A stretch of DNA of 64,000 bases from Aquimonas voraii (GTDB taxonomy: Bacteria > Pseudomonadota > Gammaproteobacteria > Xanthomonadales > Xanthomonadaceae): positions 248,001 through 312,000 of the forward strand of contig NZ_FNAG01000002.1 in NCBI RefSeq assembly GCF_900101825.1, read 5' to 3'. The position numbers were made by a program, and so were the translations under genes. A model generated the notes under the pieces. The model ran no database searches and was not told the DNA's origin. It worked only from the letters and a program-made list of their open reading frames with translations. Numbering within the stretch: the first letter of the stretch is position 1; each line of letters begins with the position of its first letter. This document shows, in pieces, positions 1 through 8,447 of the stretch.

Positions 1-33
1 CTGCTTTACGCCGATGGTTTCGAAAGCCCTTGA
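1..33 (+). CDS. C-terminal end of an upstream secreted-type protein (partial)
   Basis: Only the last ten codons and the TGA stop (31-33) lie in the window. They read LLYADGFESP and then stop. The tail matches the ends of two other proteins here, which finish RLFSNGFETQ and DQIFNSGFESQSPPPAVD, so the missing gene probably encodes an exported protein of the same tail class. The next gene starts 14 bases downstream on the same strand, so the two probably form an operon. Nothing can be said about the body of the protein. Confidence 0.6.
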   Translation: MLYADGFESP

Positions 34-47
34 CCGAGGACGACACT

Positions 48-1865
48 GTGAATCGTTTCCGAGCTCTGAAAACCTCCGGACTGCTGTTGGCCTTGAGCTG
101 TGCAGGCAGTGTCATTGCGACTCCGCTGGACAGCGCGTTCAGCTATCAGGGCGAGCTGCGTGATGCGGGCGCTCCCGCGAATGGCCTGTACGACCTGGAG
201 CTGTGTCTGTTCGATCAGTTCGTGGGCGCCAGCGCGCTGGCCTGCGTGAGCGCTGCGGATGTGCCGGTACAGAACGGTCTGTTCACCACCGCCGTCGATT
301 TCGGCAGCGGCGCATTCATCGGCCAGCAGCGCTATCTGGAGCTTCGGGTACGTCCGGGCGCCAGAGGCGGCGCTTACACGCCCCTGGCACCACGGCAGTT
401 GATACGGGCGGTTCCGGAAGCCGTACGCGCGGCCAGCAGCAGCGTTGCGCCGTGGTCGGGGCTGATCGGCGTGCCCGCTGGCTTTGCCGACGGCGTTGAC
501 GACGACAGCGGTGGCACGGTGAGCCTCGTCGCTGCTGGCACCGGGCTCAGCGGGGGACCGATCACCGGCAGCGGCACGCTGTCCATCGCCAACGGCGGCG
601 TCGGCAGCCTGCAGCTCGCCGACGCTGCCGTCACCGCCGCCAAACTGGCCAACAGCGCGGTGGCCACTGCCGCCCTTGCCGATGCCAGCGTGACCTCGTC
701 CAAGATCGCCGCGGGTGCGGTCGGCGGAACTCAGATCAATCCGGCTGAAGTACAGACGCGAATCGGGAGCGGTTGTCCTGCCGGAACGTTCATCCGCGCC
801 GTCGATATTGACGGCTCGCTGCAGTGCGAGGCGCCCGCGCAAGCCCAGCAGCTCAATGCCGTCGACGAAATGGTTGGCGGCGGTTCGCCCTTCTTCGCCC
901 GATCCTCGCTGGCGGTGCCGGCGGATGGTCTGCCGGTGATCGGCTACTACGACGGCAATACCCAGATGCTGCGCGTGGCGAAATGCCAGAACCCCAGCTG
1001 CAGCTTCTCGGGCCGACGCAGCCTGGGTGTCGCTGGACTCAATGCCTCGCTGGCTTTGGGCAGCGATCAGCTGCCGGTAATCAGTTCGCGCTCCGGCACG
1101 GATGTCAGCGTGAGCAAATGTGCAGATCCGTTCTGCGGCAGCGCCACCAGCACGGTCATCGACACGGCCACGGTCGACAGCACCAGCCTCGCAGTGCCGT
1201 CCGACGGGTTGCCGGTCGTGGCCTACAGCACGACCGCAGGCGCCTTGAAGGTGGCGAGATGCAGCACTGCGGCCTGCACCGGCGCTGCGACGATCACCAC
1301 CGTGCTGGCCAACGGCAACGCCCAATACGCCTCCTTGGCGTTGGGTGCGGACGGTCTGCCGCTGCTTGTGTACTCCGACCTTGGCAGCGTCTTCCGGGTG
1401 TTGAAGTGCAGCACCGTCAGCTGCGCGGGGTCCACCACCATCAGCGCCCTGGACGGCGGCACGCAGGGGCTTACTGCGGCCATTGCGCTGGGCCACGACG
1501 GCCTACCGGTGATCAGCTTCTGGGGCGGATCCCAGCTGCGCGTAGCCAAGTGCGCCAACCCCGCCTGCAGCGGCGGGACGATCGTCAGCGTGATCGACAC
1601 GCTCAGCAGCAGCAACGGTCTGGTGAGCTCGATCACCGTCGATGCAGCGGGCATCCCGATCATCGCCTACGCTGACAACTCCGGCGCCAACACCAAGGTG
1701 GCCCGCTGCGGCGATGCGGCCTGTAGCGGGGCGGCCACCATCACCGCCTTCGACGTGTTTGGCAGTGCGTCCATCGCCATCGGCGCCGACGGCTTGCCGG
1801 TGATGAGCAATCAGTCCGCGAGTGCGCTGCGCGTCTTCAAGTGCGGCACCCCCAACTGTCGCTAG
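48..1865 (+). CDS. Secreted repeat protein with seven C-x4-C cysteine pairs
   Basis: The GTG at 48 is chosen because GAGGA (36-40) lies seven bases upstream; a TTG at 30 is in frame but less likely. The product is about 605 residues with a Sec signal peptide (hydrophobic core LLLALSCAGSVIATP). Residues about 25-130 resemble the fibre-like 'FSYQGEL...YDLELCLFD' module seen in exported proteins. A low-complexity Ala/Ser/Thr linker follows. The C-terminal half consists of about 48-residue repeats of the pattern GLPVI-Y...LRVAKC-x4-C, with cysteine pairs such as CQNPSC, CADPFC, CSTAAC, CSTVSC, CANPAC, CGDAAC and CGTPNC. Each pair could form a disulfide; a beta-propeller-like fold is an inference. 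The protein ends on a half repeat, without the GFE tail of its upstream neighbour. Its TAG stop overlaps the stop of the convergent kinase gene. Function unknown. Confidence 0.8.
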   Translation: MNRFRALKTSGLLLALSCAGSVIATPLDSAFSYQGELRDAGAPANGLYDLELCLFDQFVGASALACVSAADVPVQNGLFTTAVDFGSGAFIGQQRYLELRVRPGARGGAYTPLAPRQLIRAVPEAVRAASSSVAPWSGLIGVPAGFADGVDDDSGGTVSLVAAGTGLSGGPITGSGTLSIANGGVGSLQLADAAVTAAKLANSAVATAALADASVTSSKIAAGAVGGTQINPAEVQTRIGSGCPAGTFIRAVDIDGSLQCEAPAQAQQLNAVDEMVGGGSPFFARSSLAVPADGLPVIGYYDGNTQMLRVAKCQNPSCSFSGRRSLGVAGLNASLALGSDQLPVISSRSGTDVSVSKCADPFCGSATSTVIDTATVDSTSLAVPSDGLPVVAYSTTAGALKVARCSTAACTGAATITTVLANGNAQYASLALGADGLPLLVYSDLGSVFRVLKCSTVSCAGSTTISALDGGTQGLTAAIALGHDGLPVISFWGGSQLRVAKCANPACSGGTIVSVIDTLSSSNGLVSSITVDAAGIPIIAYADNSGANTKVARCGDAACSGAATITAFDVFGSASIAIGADGLPVMSNQSASALRVFKCGTPNCR

Positions 1866-4654
1866 CGTGGCTTCAGCAGCGCCGCGCGCAGCCTTGCGAG
1901 TTCGCCGCGCAGAGGCGCACCCGCATGCATCTGCGACTCGATGATGGGGGCCGCCTGCGCGATCAAGCGACTGGCCTGCGCGCGATCACCGGCGGCCAGC
2001 CGAACGCGCGCCCAGACCAGGGCCGATTGCGCCCGCATCGGGTGGCCCGCCGGGAACAGTTCGCTGCGGCGCTGGTGCGCGCGGGCCGCGAACTCACTGG
2101 CGCGGTCCACCCGCTGCAGGGTCCGCTCGCCTTCGGCGATGGCCAGCTCGACCTGGCTGTGCTGCAGCGGGCTCATGCCGGCGATCGATCCGGCCAGGGC
2201 CGCATGCAACACCGCGAGATTGGATTCGACACCCTGGGAATCGCGGCGCGCGACGGCGCTCAACAGCAGCAGCGCCGGGGCCTGGCTCTGGTCGGGATGG
2301 TCGGCGGCCAGATGCTGCTGGCGCGCCGCCATGGCGTCGCCGATCAGCGTTTGCGCGGCATCCACCTGGCCCGCAGCGATCAGGGTGCGGGCCATGTTCA
2401 TGCGTACCCTGGCGAGGCTCACGGCATCGGCGCCCAAGCGCTCGCGCAGCGCCAGCGACTGCGCATAGCCAGCCAGCGCCTGATCGGTATCGCCGCGCAG
2501 CTCGTCGAGCGATGCCAGATTGTTGAGGAGAAAGGCGTAGTTGAGATCCTCGTGTCCATCGCGCTGGCTGAGTTCGACCGCCCTCAGGTAGGCCGAGCGG
2601 CTCGGCGCCAGCTCGCCGAGATCCTGATACACGCTGCCCAACTCGCTCTGCAGGATGCGGTAGCGGTCGCTTGCCGTGCCCAGCGTGCGTTCGACCCGGG
2701 GAATGAGGTCGGTCAGCACGGCGAGCGCCTCGGAGAACGCGCCGAGCCGCGACAGGGCCTTGGCTTCACCCATGCGCGAAGTGAACACGGTGGGGTGGTC
2801 GGCATCGGCGAGGAGGGTCTTGATCCTCACCGCCTCGCGGTAGGCCTCCAGCGCACGCTGGGTCTCGCCCTGGTAAAGCGCCAGATGGCCGCGATTGTGC
2901 AGCAGCTTGGCCAGGCCTGGCTGCCCTTCCGCAGACCTGCGGAACCAGGTCTCGGCCTGTGCGTAGCTGGCTTCCGCCGCGGCCGGATCGGCGGCGTTCT
3001 GCCACGCCAAACCCAGCGCAAGCAGGCTCTCGCCGCGCAGCAGCGGATCGTCGCTCGCACGGCTGTCGCGCTCGGCCTGCTGCGCCATCGCCAGGCCCTC
3101 CCGGTTCCTGCCCAGGCGTTCGAGTGAGATGGCTGCCAGCAGGCGAGCGCGGGCCAGCGCGTCGTTCGACGCAGCCTGGCGATGCAGCAGGTCGATCAGC
3201 CTCAGGCTCAGCTCCAGCGCGGGCTCGTTGGCGCCGAGGTTGTTGTAGATCGAGCCCAGGCTGTGCATCAGTTCGATGCGCGCCCCTGCGGGCATGTCGG
3301 GCAGGGCGTCCAGCCGCGCTTTCGCGAGATCGGTCAACGCCTTAGGCGTGAGCGCTCTGCCCGGCGCGACGTTGGGATCGAACTCGGAGAAAAGGCGGGT
3401 CAGAAATCCGACCGTGCTGCCCAGTTCCTGCTGACGCTGCTCGGCGACAGCGAGCGCCATCCGCGTCTGCTCGTATTGGCGGAGCAGTGACACCGAGAGG
3501 GCGGTCAAGGCGGCCAGGGACAGCGCGCCGGCCGCCACCGCCGCGCGATGTCGACGCAGGGATTTGCCCAACAGGTATCGCCAGTGTCCCCCGCGTGCGC
3601 TGACCGGCCGGTGGGCCAGATGGTTTTCCAGATCGATGGCGAGCTCGGCGGCACCGCTGTAACGCTGCCGCGCCTCGATACGCAAGGCCTTGGCCAGCAG
3701 GCAGTCGAGATCACCGCGCAGCGCCTGCGGAGCCAGGGCCTGGCGCTCGGCACGCGTCTTTTCGTCGAGGGTCTGGGCCAGGCTGCTGGCCAGCGGCAAC
3801 TCCTCGACGCGGCCGTCCACGATGCGGCAGGCGGGACGCACGCCCGAGAGCAATTCGATCATCAGCATGCCCAGCCCCCAGACATCGGTCTGCACCGTCA
3901 CGGGCTGGCGCAGCAGCTGTTCGGGACTGGCGTAGGCGGGAGTGCCGGCGAAACTCAGCTCTGGCGCATCCTCGTTGGCGAACCCCAGCCATTGGGCGAC
4001 GCCGAAATCCAACAGGGCAGGCGAGCCGTCGGCCCGCACCATCACATTGCCGGGCTTGATATCGCAGTGCACGACCAGTCGCTGGTGGGCAAATGCCACG
4101 GCGCGACAGAGCAGGGCGAACAGCTGCAGTCGCTGCGCCAGGCCGGGGCGAGTCGCCAACAGCCAGTCGCGCAGCGGCATGCCATCGATGTAGTCCATCA
4201 CCAGATAGGGATCGCCAGCAGCCGTGGTGCCGCCGTCGAGCAGACGGGCGATATGCGGATGCACGAAGCCTGCCTGGATCTGCCGCTCCTGACGCAGCCG
4301 TTCCACCGCAGACGGTGACGCGCGGCCGCGCAGGGTCTTGATGGCGACCCGCTGGCGAAATTCGCCGTCGTCGCGTTCGGCCATCCACACCATGCCCATG
4401 CCGCCTTCGCCCAGCAGTTCCAGCAGGCGATAGGGGCCTATGTGATCCGACCAGCCGAGCTCGCGGCTGGAGGCGTCGGCCGCGCGACGCACGCGCCCGA
4501 CGATCGCCGAATCGGCATCGGATGCGGCCAGCAGCGCCCGCACCTGCCGCAGCTGCTCCGGGTTTGCCGCTGCCCCGGCCAGCCAGCCCTCGCGTGACTC
4601 CGGCGCCAGCGAAAGCGCCTGATCGAACAGCTCACGGTTGCTGCGAGCGCTCAT
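1862..4654 (-). CDS. Transmembrane Ser/Thr protein kinase with TPR-rich C-terminus
   Basis: This 930-residue protein has a Pkinase domain at about residues 73-350: Gly-rich loop GEGGMGMV (82-89), VAIK lysine 106, catalytic loop HCDIKPGN (196-203), DFG (216-218) and SPE in place of APE. The HRD arginine is cysteine here, so it is a non-RD kinase, although the catalytic Asp 198 and Asn 203 remain. A single membrane span (about 367-392, AVAAGALSLAALTALSVSLL) separates it from about 500 residues of TPR-like helical repeats, which probably lie outside the cytoplasm. The start overlaps the stop of the ECF sigma gene by four bases (ATGA), so the two are translationally coupled. By analogy with kinase-controlled ECF43-type sigma factors of Xanthomonas and Vibrio, its likely substrate is that sigma factor; this is inference. 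Confidence 0.93.
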   Translation of the reverse strand: MSARSNRELFDQALSLAPESREGWLAGAAANPEQLRQVRALLAASDADSAIVGRVRRAADASSRELGWSDHIGPYRLLELLGEGGMGMVWMAERDDGEFRQRVAIKTLRGRASPSAVERLRQERQIQAGFVHPHIARLLDGGTTAAGDPYLVMDYIDGMPLRDWLLATRPGLAQRLQLFALLCRAVAFAHQRLVVHCDIKPGNVMVRADGSPALLDFGVAQWLGFANEDAPELSFAGTPAYASPEQLLRQPVTVQTDVWGLGMLMIELLSGVRPACRIVDGRVEELPLASSLAQTLDEKTRAERQALAPQALRGDLDCLLAKALRIEARQRYSGAAELAIDLENHLAHRPVSARGGHWRYLLGKSLRRHRAAVAAGALSLAALTALSVSLLRQYEQTRMALAVAEQRQQELGSTVGFLTRLFSEFDPNVAPGRALTPKALTDLAKARLDALPDMPAGARIELMHSLGSIYNNLGANEPALELSLRLIDLLHRQAASNDALARARLLAAISLERLGRNREGLAMAQQAERDSRASDDPLLRGESLLALGLAWQNAADPAAAEASYAQAETWFRRSAEGQPGLAKLLHNRGHLALYQGETQRALEAYREAVRIKTLLADADHPTVFTSRMGEAKALSRLGAFSEALAVLTDLIPRVERTLGTASDRYRILQSELGSVYQDLGELAPSRSAYLRAVELSQRDGHEDLNYAFLLNNLASLDELRGDTDQALAGYAQSLALRERLGADAVSLARVRMNMARTLIAAGQVDAAQTLIGDAMAARQQHLAADHPDQSQAPALLLLSAVARRDSQGVESNLAVLHAALAGSIAGMSPLQHSQVELAIAEGERTLQRVDRASEFAARAHQRRSELFPAGHPMRAQSALVWARVRLAAGDRAQASRLIAQAAPIIESQMHAGAPLRGELARLRAALLKPR

Positions 4655-5220
4655 CCGGCCAGATGCTGATGCAGCACGGCGCGGCCGTAGGCCAGCGATT
4701 TTTCAACCGTACGCCGGCTCAGGCCCAGCACCAGGGCCACGTCCGGAGTCTGCAGGCCGCCGAAGTAGGTGAGCTCAACGACCCGGGCCGCACGCGCATC
4801 CTCCTGTGCCAGCTTGCACAGCGCCCGGTCGAGATCGAGCAGCTGCTCGTCAATGCCAGCGGTGCCGGGAAGGGCGTCCGCATCGACCTCGGCGAGGGGC
4901 GAGGGGCTTGCGCCGCCACCGCGCTTTTCGGCGCTGCGGGCGCGCGCCCTGTCGATCAGCACCGCGCGCATCTGCAGTGCGGCGAGGGCGAAGAAATGCA
5001 CCCGTGAGGACCAGTCCACCGAACCGTTCAACAGCCGAACTGCCGCCTCCTGCACCAGCTCGGAGGGGCTGAAGGTCTGTGGCTGGCCGCCCTGCCGCCA
5101 GCGCGAGTAGGCCATCCGCTTCAGGCTGGCATAGATCTCCTGCTCCAAGGCCGGGCTGGGCGAGCTCTGGCCTTGACGCCATGCCAGGAGCAGACCGGTC
5201 AGATCGTTTGAGGAGGGCAT
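4651..5220 (-). CDS. ECF-type RNA polymerase sigma factor (TIGR02999-like)
   Basis: This 189-residue protein has sigma region 2 (about residues 20-95, containing FSPSELVQEAAVRLL and FFALAALQMRAVLIDRARAR) and region 4 (about 130-185, with the helix-turn-helix TPDVALVLGLSRRTVEKSL). The ATG at 5220 is preceded by CCTCC on the plus strand (GAGG on the coding strand). Longer in-frame upstream sequence lacks sigma homology and was excluded. No anti-sigma gene is adjacent. Instead the following gene, overlapping by four bases, is a membrane TPR kinase. This arrangement is known for sigma factors activated by phosphorylation (EcfK/PknS, EcfP/PknT), so activation by the partner kinase is the likely control. 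Target promoters cannot be read from this window. Confidence 0.93.
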   Translation of the reverse strand: MPSSNDLTGLLLAWRQGQSSPSPALEQEIYASLKRMAYSRWRQGGQPQTFSPSELVQEAAVRLLNGSVDWSSRVHFFALAALQMRAVLIDRARARSAEKRGGGASPSPLAEVDADALPGTAGIDEQLLDLDRALCKLAQEDARAARVVELTYFGGLQTPDVALVLGLSRRTVEKSLAYGRAVLHQHLAG

Positions 5221-5768
5221 GCTTGGCAGGTTCGGGCAGGTTTGCGGTCGATGATGCAGCGCAGGCCATCGATTGTGAATGCGTGCTCGCCGGCGATGCC
5301 AGCACCCTGCAAGGCAGCCCAAGGCTGGGGCCGGCCTCGGCGCCCTGGTGGGTTTTGGCGCAGTCGACGTCCGCAGTGCAGGGGCGGCGGCTTTCAGCTC
5401 GGCAGCCCGCCCGGCGAGCTGTCGCCCGTTCCTGTGATCGAGGGCAGACCGGTCGCCATCACCGAAGCCATGCGCCAGCTCGACCGGACCATGGCCAACG
5501 CGGGCCTCGACAGTGGCACGCACCTGAGCCAGCTCACGCCGGAGGGTTTGCCCGGTGGACGGGACCCGCGACTGAAGGGTGGGGCGGTGCGATGGACGCC
5601 GTCACCGCGATAGGGGGCTGCCCCTGCGCGCAGGGTAGGCGTCGACGCCATTCCCACTCCGGCCATGTCGCGGTGGGCGGCCGATTGCGATCCATTATCA
5701 TGGCGGCCGCTTCGGGCCGAGCTGCCTTGGGGCGGTTTCGTCCTTCAGATCAAACAGGGGAAAAGCGG
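5221..5768. other. Intergenic region between divergent genes, no gene seen
   Basis: 548 bases separate the divergently transcribed sigma/kinase operon and the secreted protein starting at 5769. The forward open frames here lack a convincing start and recognisable protein character. The region must hold promoters for both directions, but no confident -35/-10 pair was identified. Confidence 0.5.
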
Positions 5769-6428
5769 ATGAAGGTTCGTGGAAAGCTTCTGTGCGGGGC
5801 ACTGGCCGCCGCATTACTGCCCAGCGTAGTCATGGCGGCGCCCTTCACCAACGGCAGTTTCGAACAGGGCCCGGATACCGGCGCTACCTTCGTCACGCTG
5901 ACAGCGGGCTCGACCAGTATCACCGGCTGGACCATCACGGCGGGCGACATGGACTACATCGGCCCGCTTTGGGGCGCAGGCGAGGGCAACCGCTCGCTGG
6001 ACCTCGTCGGTTGTCTGCAGGGGGCGATCAGCCAGACCTTCGACACCCTGCCCGGAGCGCGCTACCGGGTGTCGTTCCTTATGGCGGGCAACCCTGGAAC
6101 GCAGCCGACCCTGAAGACCCTGCGTGCTTCCGCTGGGCTTGCGGCCCAGGATTTCAGCTTCGACACTTCCGGGCGTAGTGTCACCGACATGGGATGGTCG
6201 CCGCGCAGCTTTGAGTTCATCGCCTCGGGCGCCAGCACGACCCTGAGCTTCACCAATACGTCCAGCCCCTCGGGCTGCGGCGGGGCCGCGCTGGATGCGG
6301 TCAGCGTGTCCATGCTTGGTAGCAGCCGTACTGCAGTCGTACCCGTCGATGGCGCTCCGTGGCTGTGGCTGCTGGTCTTCGGCCTTGTCGGCATCGCTGG
6401 CTGGCGTATGCGAGCCCAAGGCGGCTGA
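5769..6428 (+). CDS. Secreted DUF642-like 'choice-of-anchor C' protein with sorting tail
   Basis: The 219-residue product starts at the ATG at 5769 behind AGGGGAA. It has a signal peptide ending near VVMA-APF, then a single domain opening with FTNGSFEQGPD and containing SITGWTITAGDMDYIG and NRSLDLVG. These are hallmarks of the choice-of-anchor C / DUF642 carbohydrate-binding-like beta-sandwich. The C-terminus is a tripartite tail: the motif VPVDGAPW, a hydrophobic stretch (LWLLVFGLVGIAGW) and a basic end (RMRAQGG). It resembles PEP-CTERM/IPTL-CTERM tails processed by exosortases. Surface anchoring or processing by an exosortase elsewhere in the genome is inferred. Its substrate is unknown. 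A GC-rich hairpin lies about 75 bases downstream. Confidence 0.8.
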   Translation: MKVRGKLLCGALAAALLPSVVMAAPFTNGSFEQGPDTGATFVTLTAGSTSITGWTITAGDMDYIGPLWGAGEGNRSLDLVGCLQGAISQTFDTLPGARYRVSFLMAGNPGTQPTLKTLRASAGLAAQDFSFDTSGRSVTDMGWSPRSFEFIASGASTTLSFTNTSSPSGCGGAALDAVSVSMLGSSRTAVVPVDGAPWLWLLVFGLVGIAGWRMRAQGG

Positions 6429-6503
6429 GCTCAGCGGATCAGAGCGCCGCCCTCCAGGGCGCGTTACTGAAGCATTCGCGCCGCCATGCAAGCGTTGGGA
6501 ACC

Positions 6504-6537
6504 GCCATGGTGGAGCCGTTCGTCGCTCCACCATGGC
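6504..6537 (+). terminator. Perfect 13-bp hairpin downstream of the choice-of-anchor gene
   Basis: The arms gccatggtggagc (6504-6516) and gctccaccatggc (6525-6537) pair perfectly around an 8-base loop. There is no clear T-run after it, so it may be a factor-dependent terminator or an mRNA-stabilising hairpin rather than a classical intrinsic terminator. Confidence 0.4.
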
Positions 6538-6639
6538 CCCTGTCAAGAACCTTGCATCCCGAGCCGCGGCGGCGAAGCGAGGCGGGGCGATCTCCCGCTT
6601 GCCCCACCGAGCAACCCGCCTGCGGCGAGGATGAGCAGC

Positions 6640-6782
6640 CAAATCACGGTCATCTCTGCCTCAGCCTGCTTGATGAACCCGATGATCTGCTCGGTGGTGA
6701 ATCGACTCTTGCGCATGTCCGTCCTCTCAGGGTGACGGACTTTACCTAGCCTCGGGTGGTACGGCTGGGTGGGGGCAGGTCA
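6640..6782 (-). mobile_element. Remnant of an IS3-family insertion sequence (5' end of orfA)
   Basis: On the minus strand an ATG at 6716 opens a frame reading MRKSRFTTEQIIGFIKQAEA and continuing through EMTV (to about 6645). This is the conserved start of the IS3-family (IS407 group) OrfA transposase, with its helix-turn-helix. The frame then runs into unrelated sequence, so only about 25 codons survive. Outside it, TGACCTGCCCCCA (minus strand, 6782 to 6770) has the form of an IS407-group terminal inverted repeat, which places the old element's end at 6782. The other end and orfB are absent. It marks the edge of the lower-GC, decaying patch that also contains the broken gene at 6902-8096. Confidence 0.75.
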
Positions 6783-6901
6783 GGGTGCGCGCCCCAAGCC
6801 AATCAAAGTTAGACGCCAATCGGTGCGATGGGCGGTCCTCAGCCGCAGACGCAATGCACCAATACCACCAAAACGATAGATCTCGCGACCGGGCGCTTGC
6901 G

Positions 6902-8096
6902 CTACTGCGTCTCGAATCCGTTACTGAACAAGCGACCGTCTCCGCAGGTGGCAAATCGCGCTTGGCGCGACCCCGCAGCCACGTACGCCAAGCCAAGTCG
7001 CCCGTCGGGAGCTCGCCCGAAGTCCCAAGTTGAAATCAGGCTTGAGGGAAGCGAGATGTGCACCGAGTTCGTGTCTGAACATGTTGCATCCAAACAGGTA
7101 TGGAACTCGAGCTGGCCACCCTCGAAACGGAAGAAGTTTGCCCGCCCCTCGGTGTCCAAGGCGAGGCCTCCTGCGATTCCTGTGGTAGGGACGGGCAAAG
7201 CGTGCACAACGGAACTGGCGCAGCCGGGGTCGGAGCAATCGATCAGAGCTCGGCGACCTGACTGGCCGTCCAGCAACAGGGGGCGACCGTCCTCGCGGAT
7301 AGCCATGGATACTCTTTCAGGAAAGGAAGTGGGAGTCGCACCAGAAACCAAAGATGGAACCGCTTCACTGCAGTCGCCCCCGGGGCAATGCAGGAACTGC
7401 CATTCCGTCTGGCTGACTGGGCCGGGCACGCGAATCCAGGAAACGTAGAGGTCTCCGACTTCCGAAGACTCGAGCTGCAGGTCAAAAAGCGAATGACCCG
7501 CGTCGTCGGGGTAATCCTTCAACGTCTGGACCTCTGCACTGGTACATCCTGCATCGACGCAGGTGTGACCCCTCAGATCGAAAGCATTGCCCTGAATAGA
7601 GCTGCCCTCATCGCCAACGACCGCGCGATCACCAGGCAGCAGCGCCATAACTCCACCCTTGGCGCCAAGGCCGCCTTGGACAAGCGGCCGAACCACCCGA
7701 GAGCTGCAGGCTGTATCAGCACAATCGTAGAAATTCAGACCCCCCCACCCAAGATGCCGCAATCGCTGGGCGACCATTGGATCGGACCGAGATGCCGGGC
7801 GGCATGGCGTAGTTTGTGGACTGGTCCACCAAGCGCACGGTTCCGGTGCCGCACTCGAGAGCGCTGCACTCCGTCAGATGGAGGGATTGGCTATTGTTCT
7901 CACCAGCGGTGAGCGCCAGAAGCGGTCGACTGTTGCTGCGAAAAGCCAAGGATACGAAACCAATCGCCTCTTGAGGCTGGGCGACCAAGGTGTCTGATCC
8001 CTACTCGCAGGTGATCTGCGCGGCGGCAGGGACGCTGGCGATTGCGAGCGATAGCAGGAGTAGTGCAGCCAACGGACGCATTGCGTGAAAAGTCAT
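6902..8096 (-). pseudogene. Broken secreted C-x4-C repeat protein with GFE tail
   Basis: Three adjacent minus-strand pieces read as one gene. The first encodes a signal peptide (from ATG 8096 or 8081, core LAALLLLSLAIASVPAAA) ending QITCE at an in-frame TAG (8001-8003). The same frame then resumes as GSDTLVAQPQEAIGFVSL. It runs to a C7 tract on the plus strand (7740-7746), where one extra base shifts the frame. The rest continues in the other frame to the stop at 6902. With one C removed the join reads SWVGG-LNFYDCADTAC. The body carries at least six C-x4-C pairs (CSALEC, CADTAC, CVDAGC, CSDPGC, CLDATC and others), like the protein at 48-1865. It ends RLFSNGFETQ. The GC content is visibly lower than its neighbours and an IS remnant flanks it, suggesting acquired and decaying DNA. 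A sequencing error at the homopolymer could explain the frameshift but not the amber codon. Confidence 0.75.
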
Positions 8097-8364
8097 GGAT
8101 TGAATCTCTGGCAGAAGGTTGCTCAACAGGATACAAGGAGTGTGAGGTGCCTGATTATCTTGGCGCCTTTGAGCTGCGAACACACGTTTTTGCTCATCGT
8201 GTCCATGCCACGCCACTGTTTCGTTGCGCGGCTTCGTAATCTGCGCACAGAAGGCGATGAGCGCTCGAATGCAGCGTCCTCCTGTACACGCAGTCTGGCA
8301 CGCAGCTCGATCAAGCCGCAGCAGACTTCTGTAAGAGCAGAGCAAACACGCCCGCCCGACAAAT

Positions 8365-8396
8365 AGCAAACGGGCGCCCAAGGGCGCCCGTTTGCT
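8365..8396 (-). terminator. ahcY: Intrinsic terminator of ahcY
   Basis: A 14-bp perfect stem (agcaaacgggcgcc at 8365-8378 with its complement at 8383-8396) encloses the 4-base loop CAAG. In the minus-strand direction it is followed by the T-rich ATTTGT. It lies about 50 bases past the ahcY stop. Confidence 0.8.
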
Positions 8397-8447
8397 TGAA
8401 CCTCGTCAACCCGCACCGGCCCTCGAAGGCGCCAGCGCGAGCCCCGA

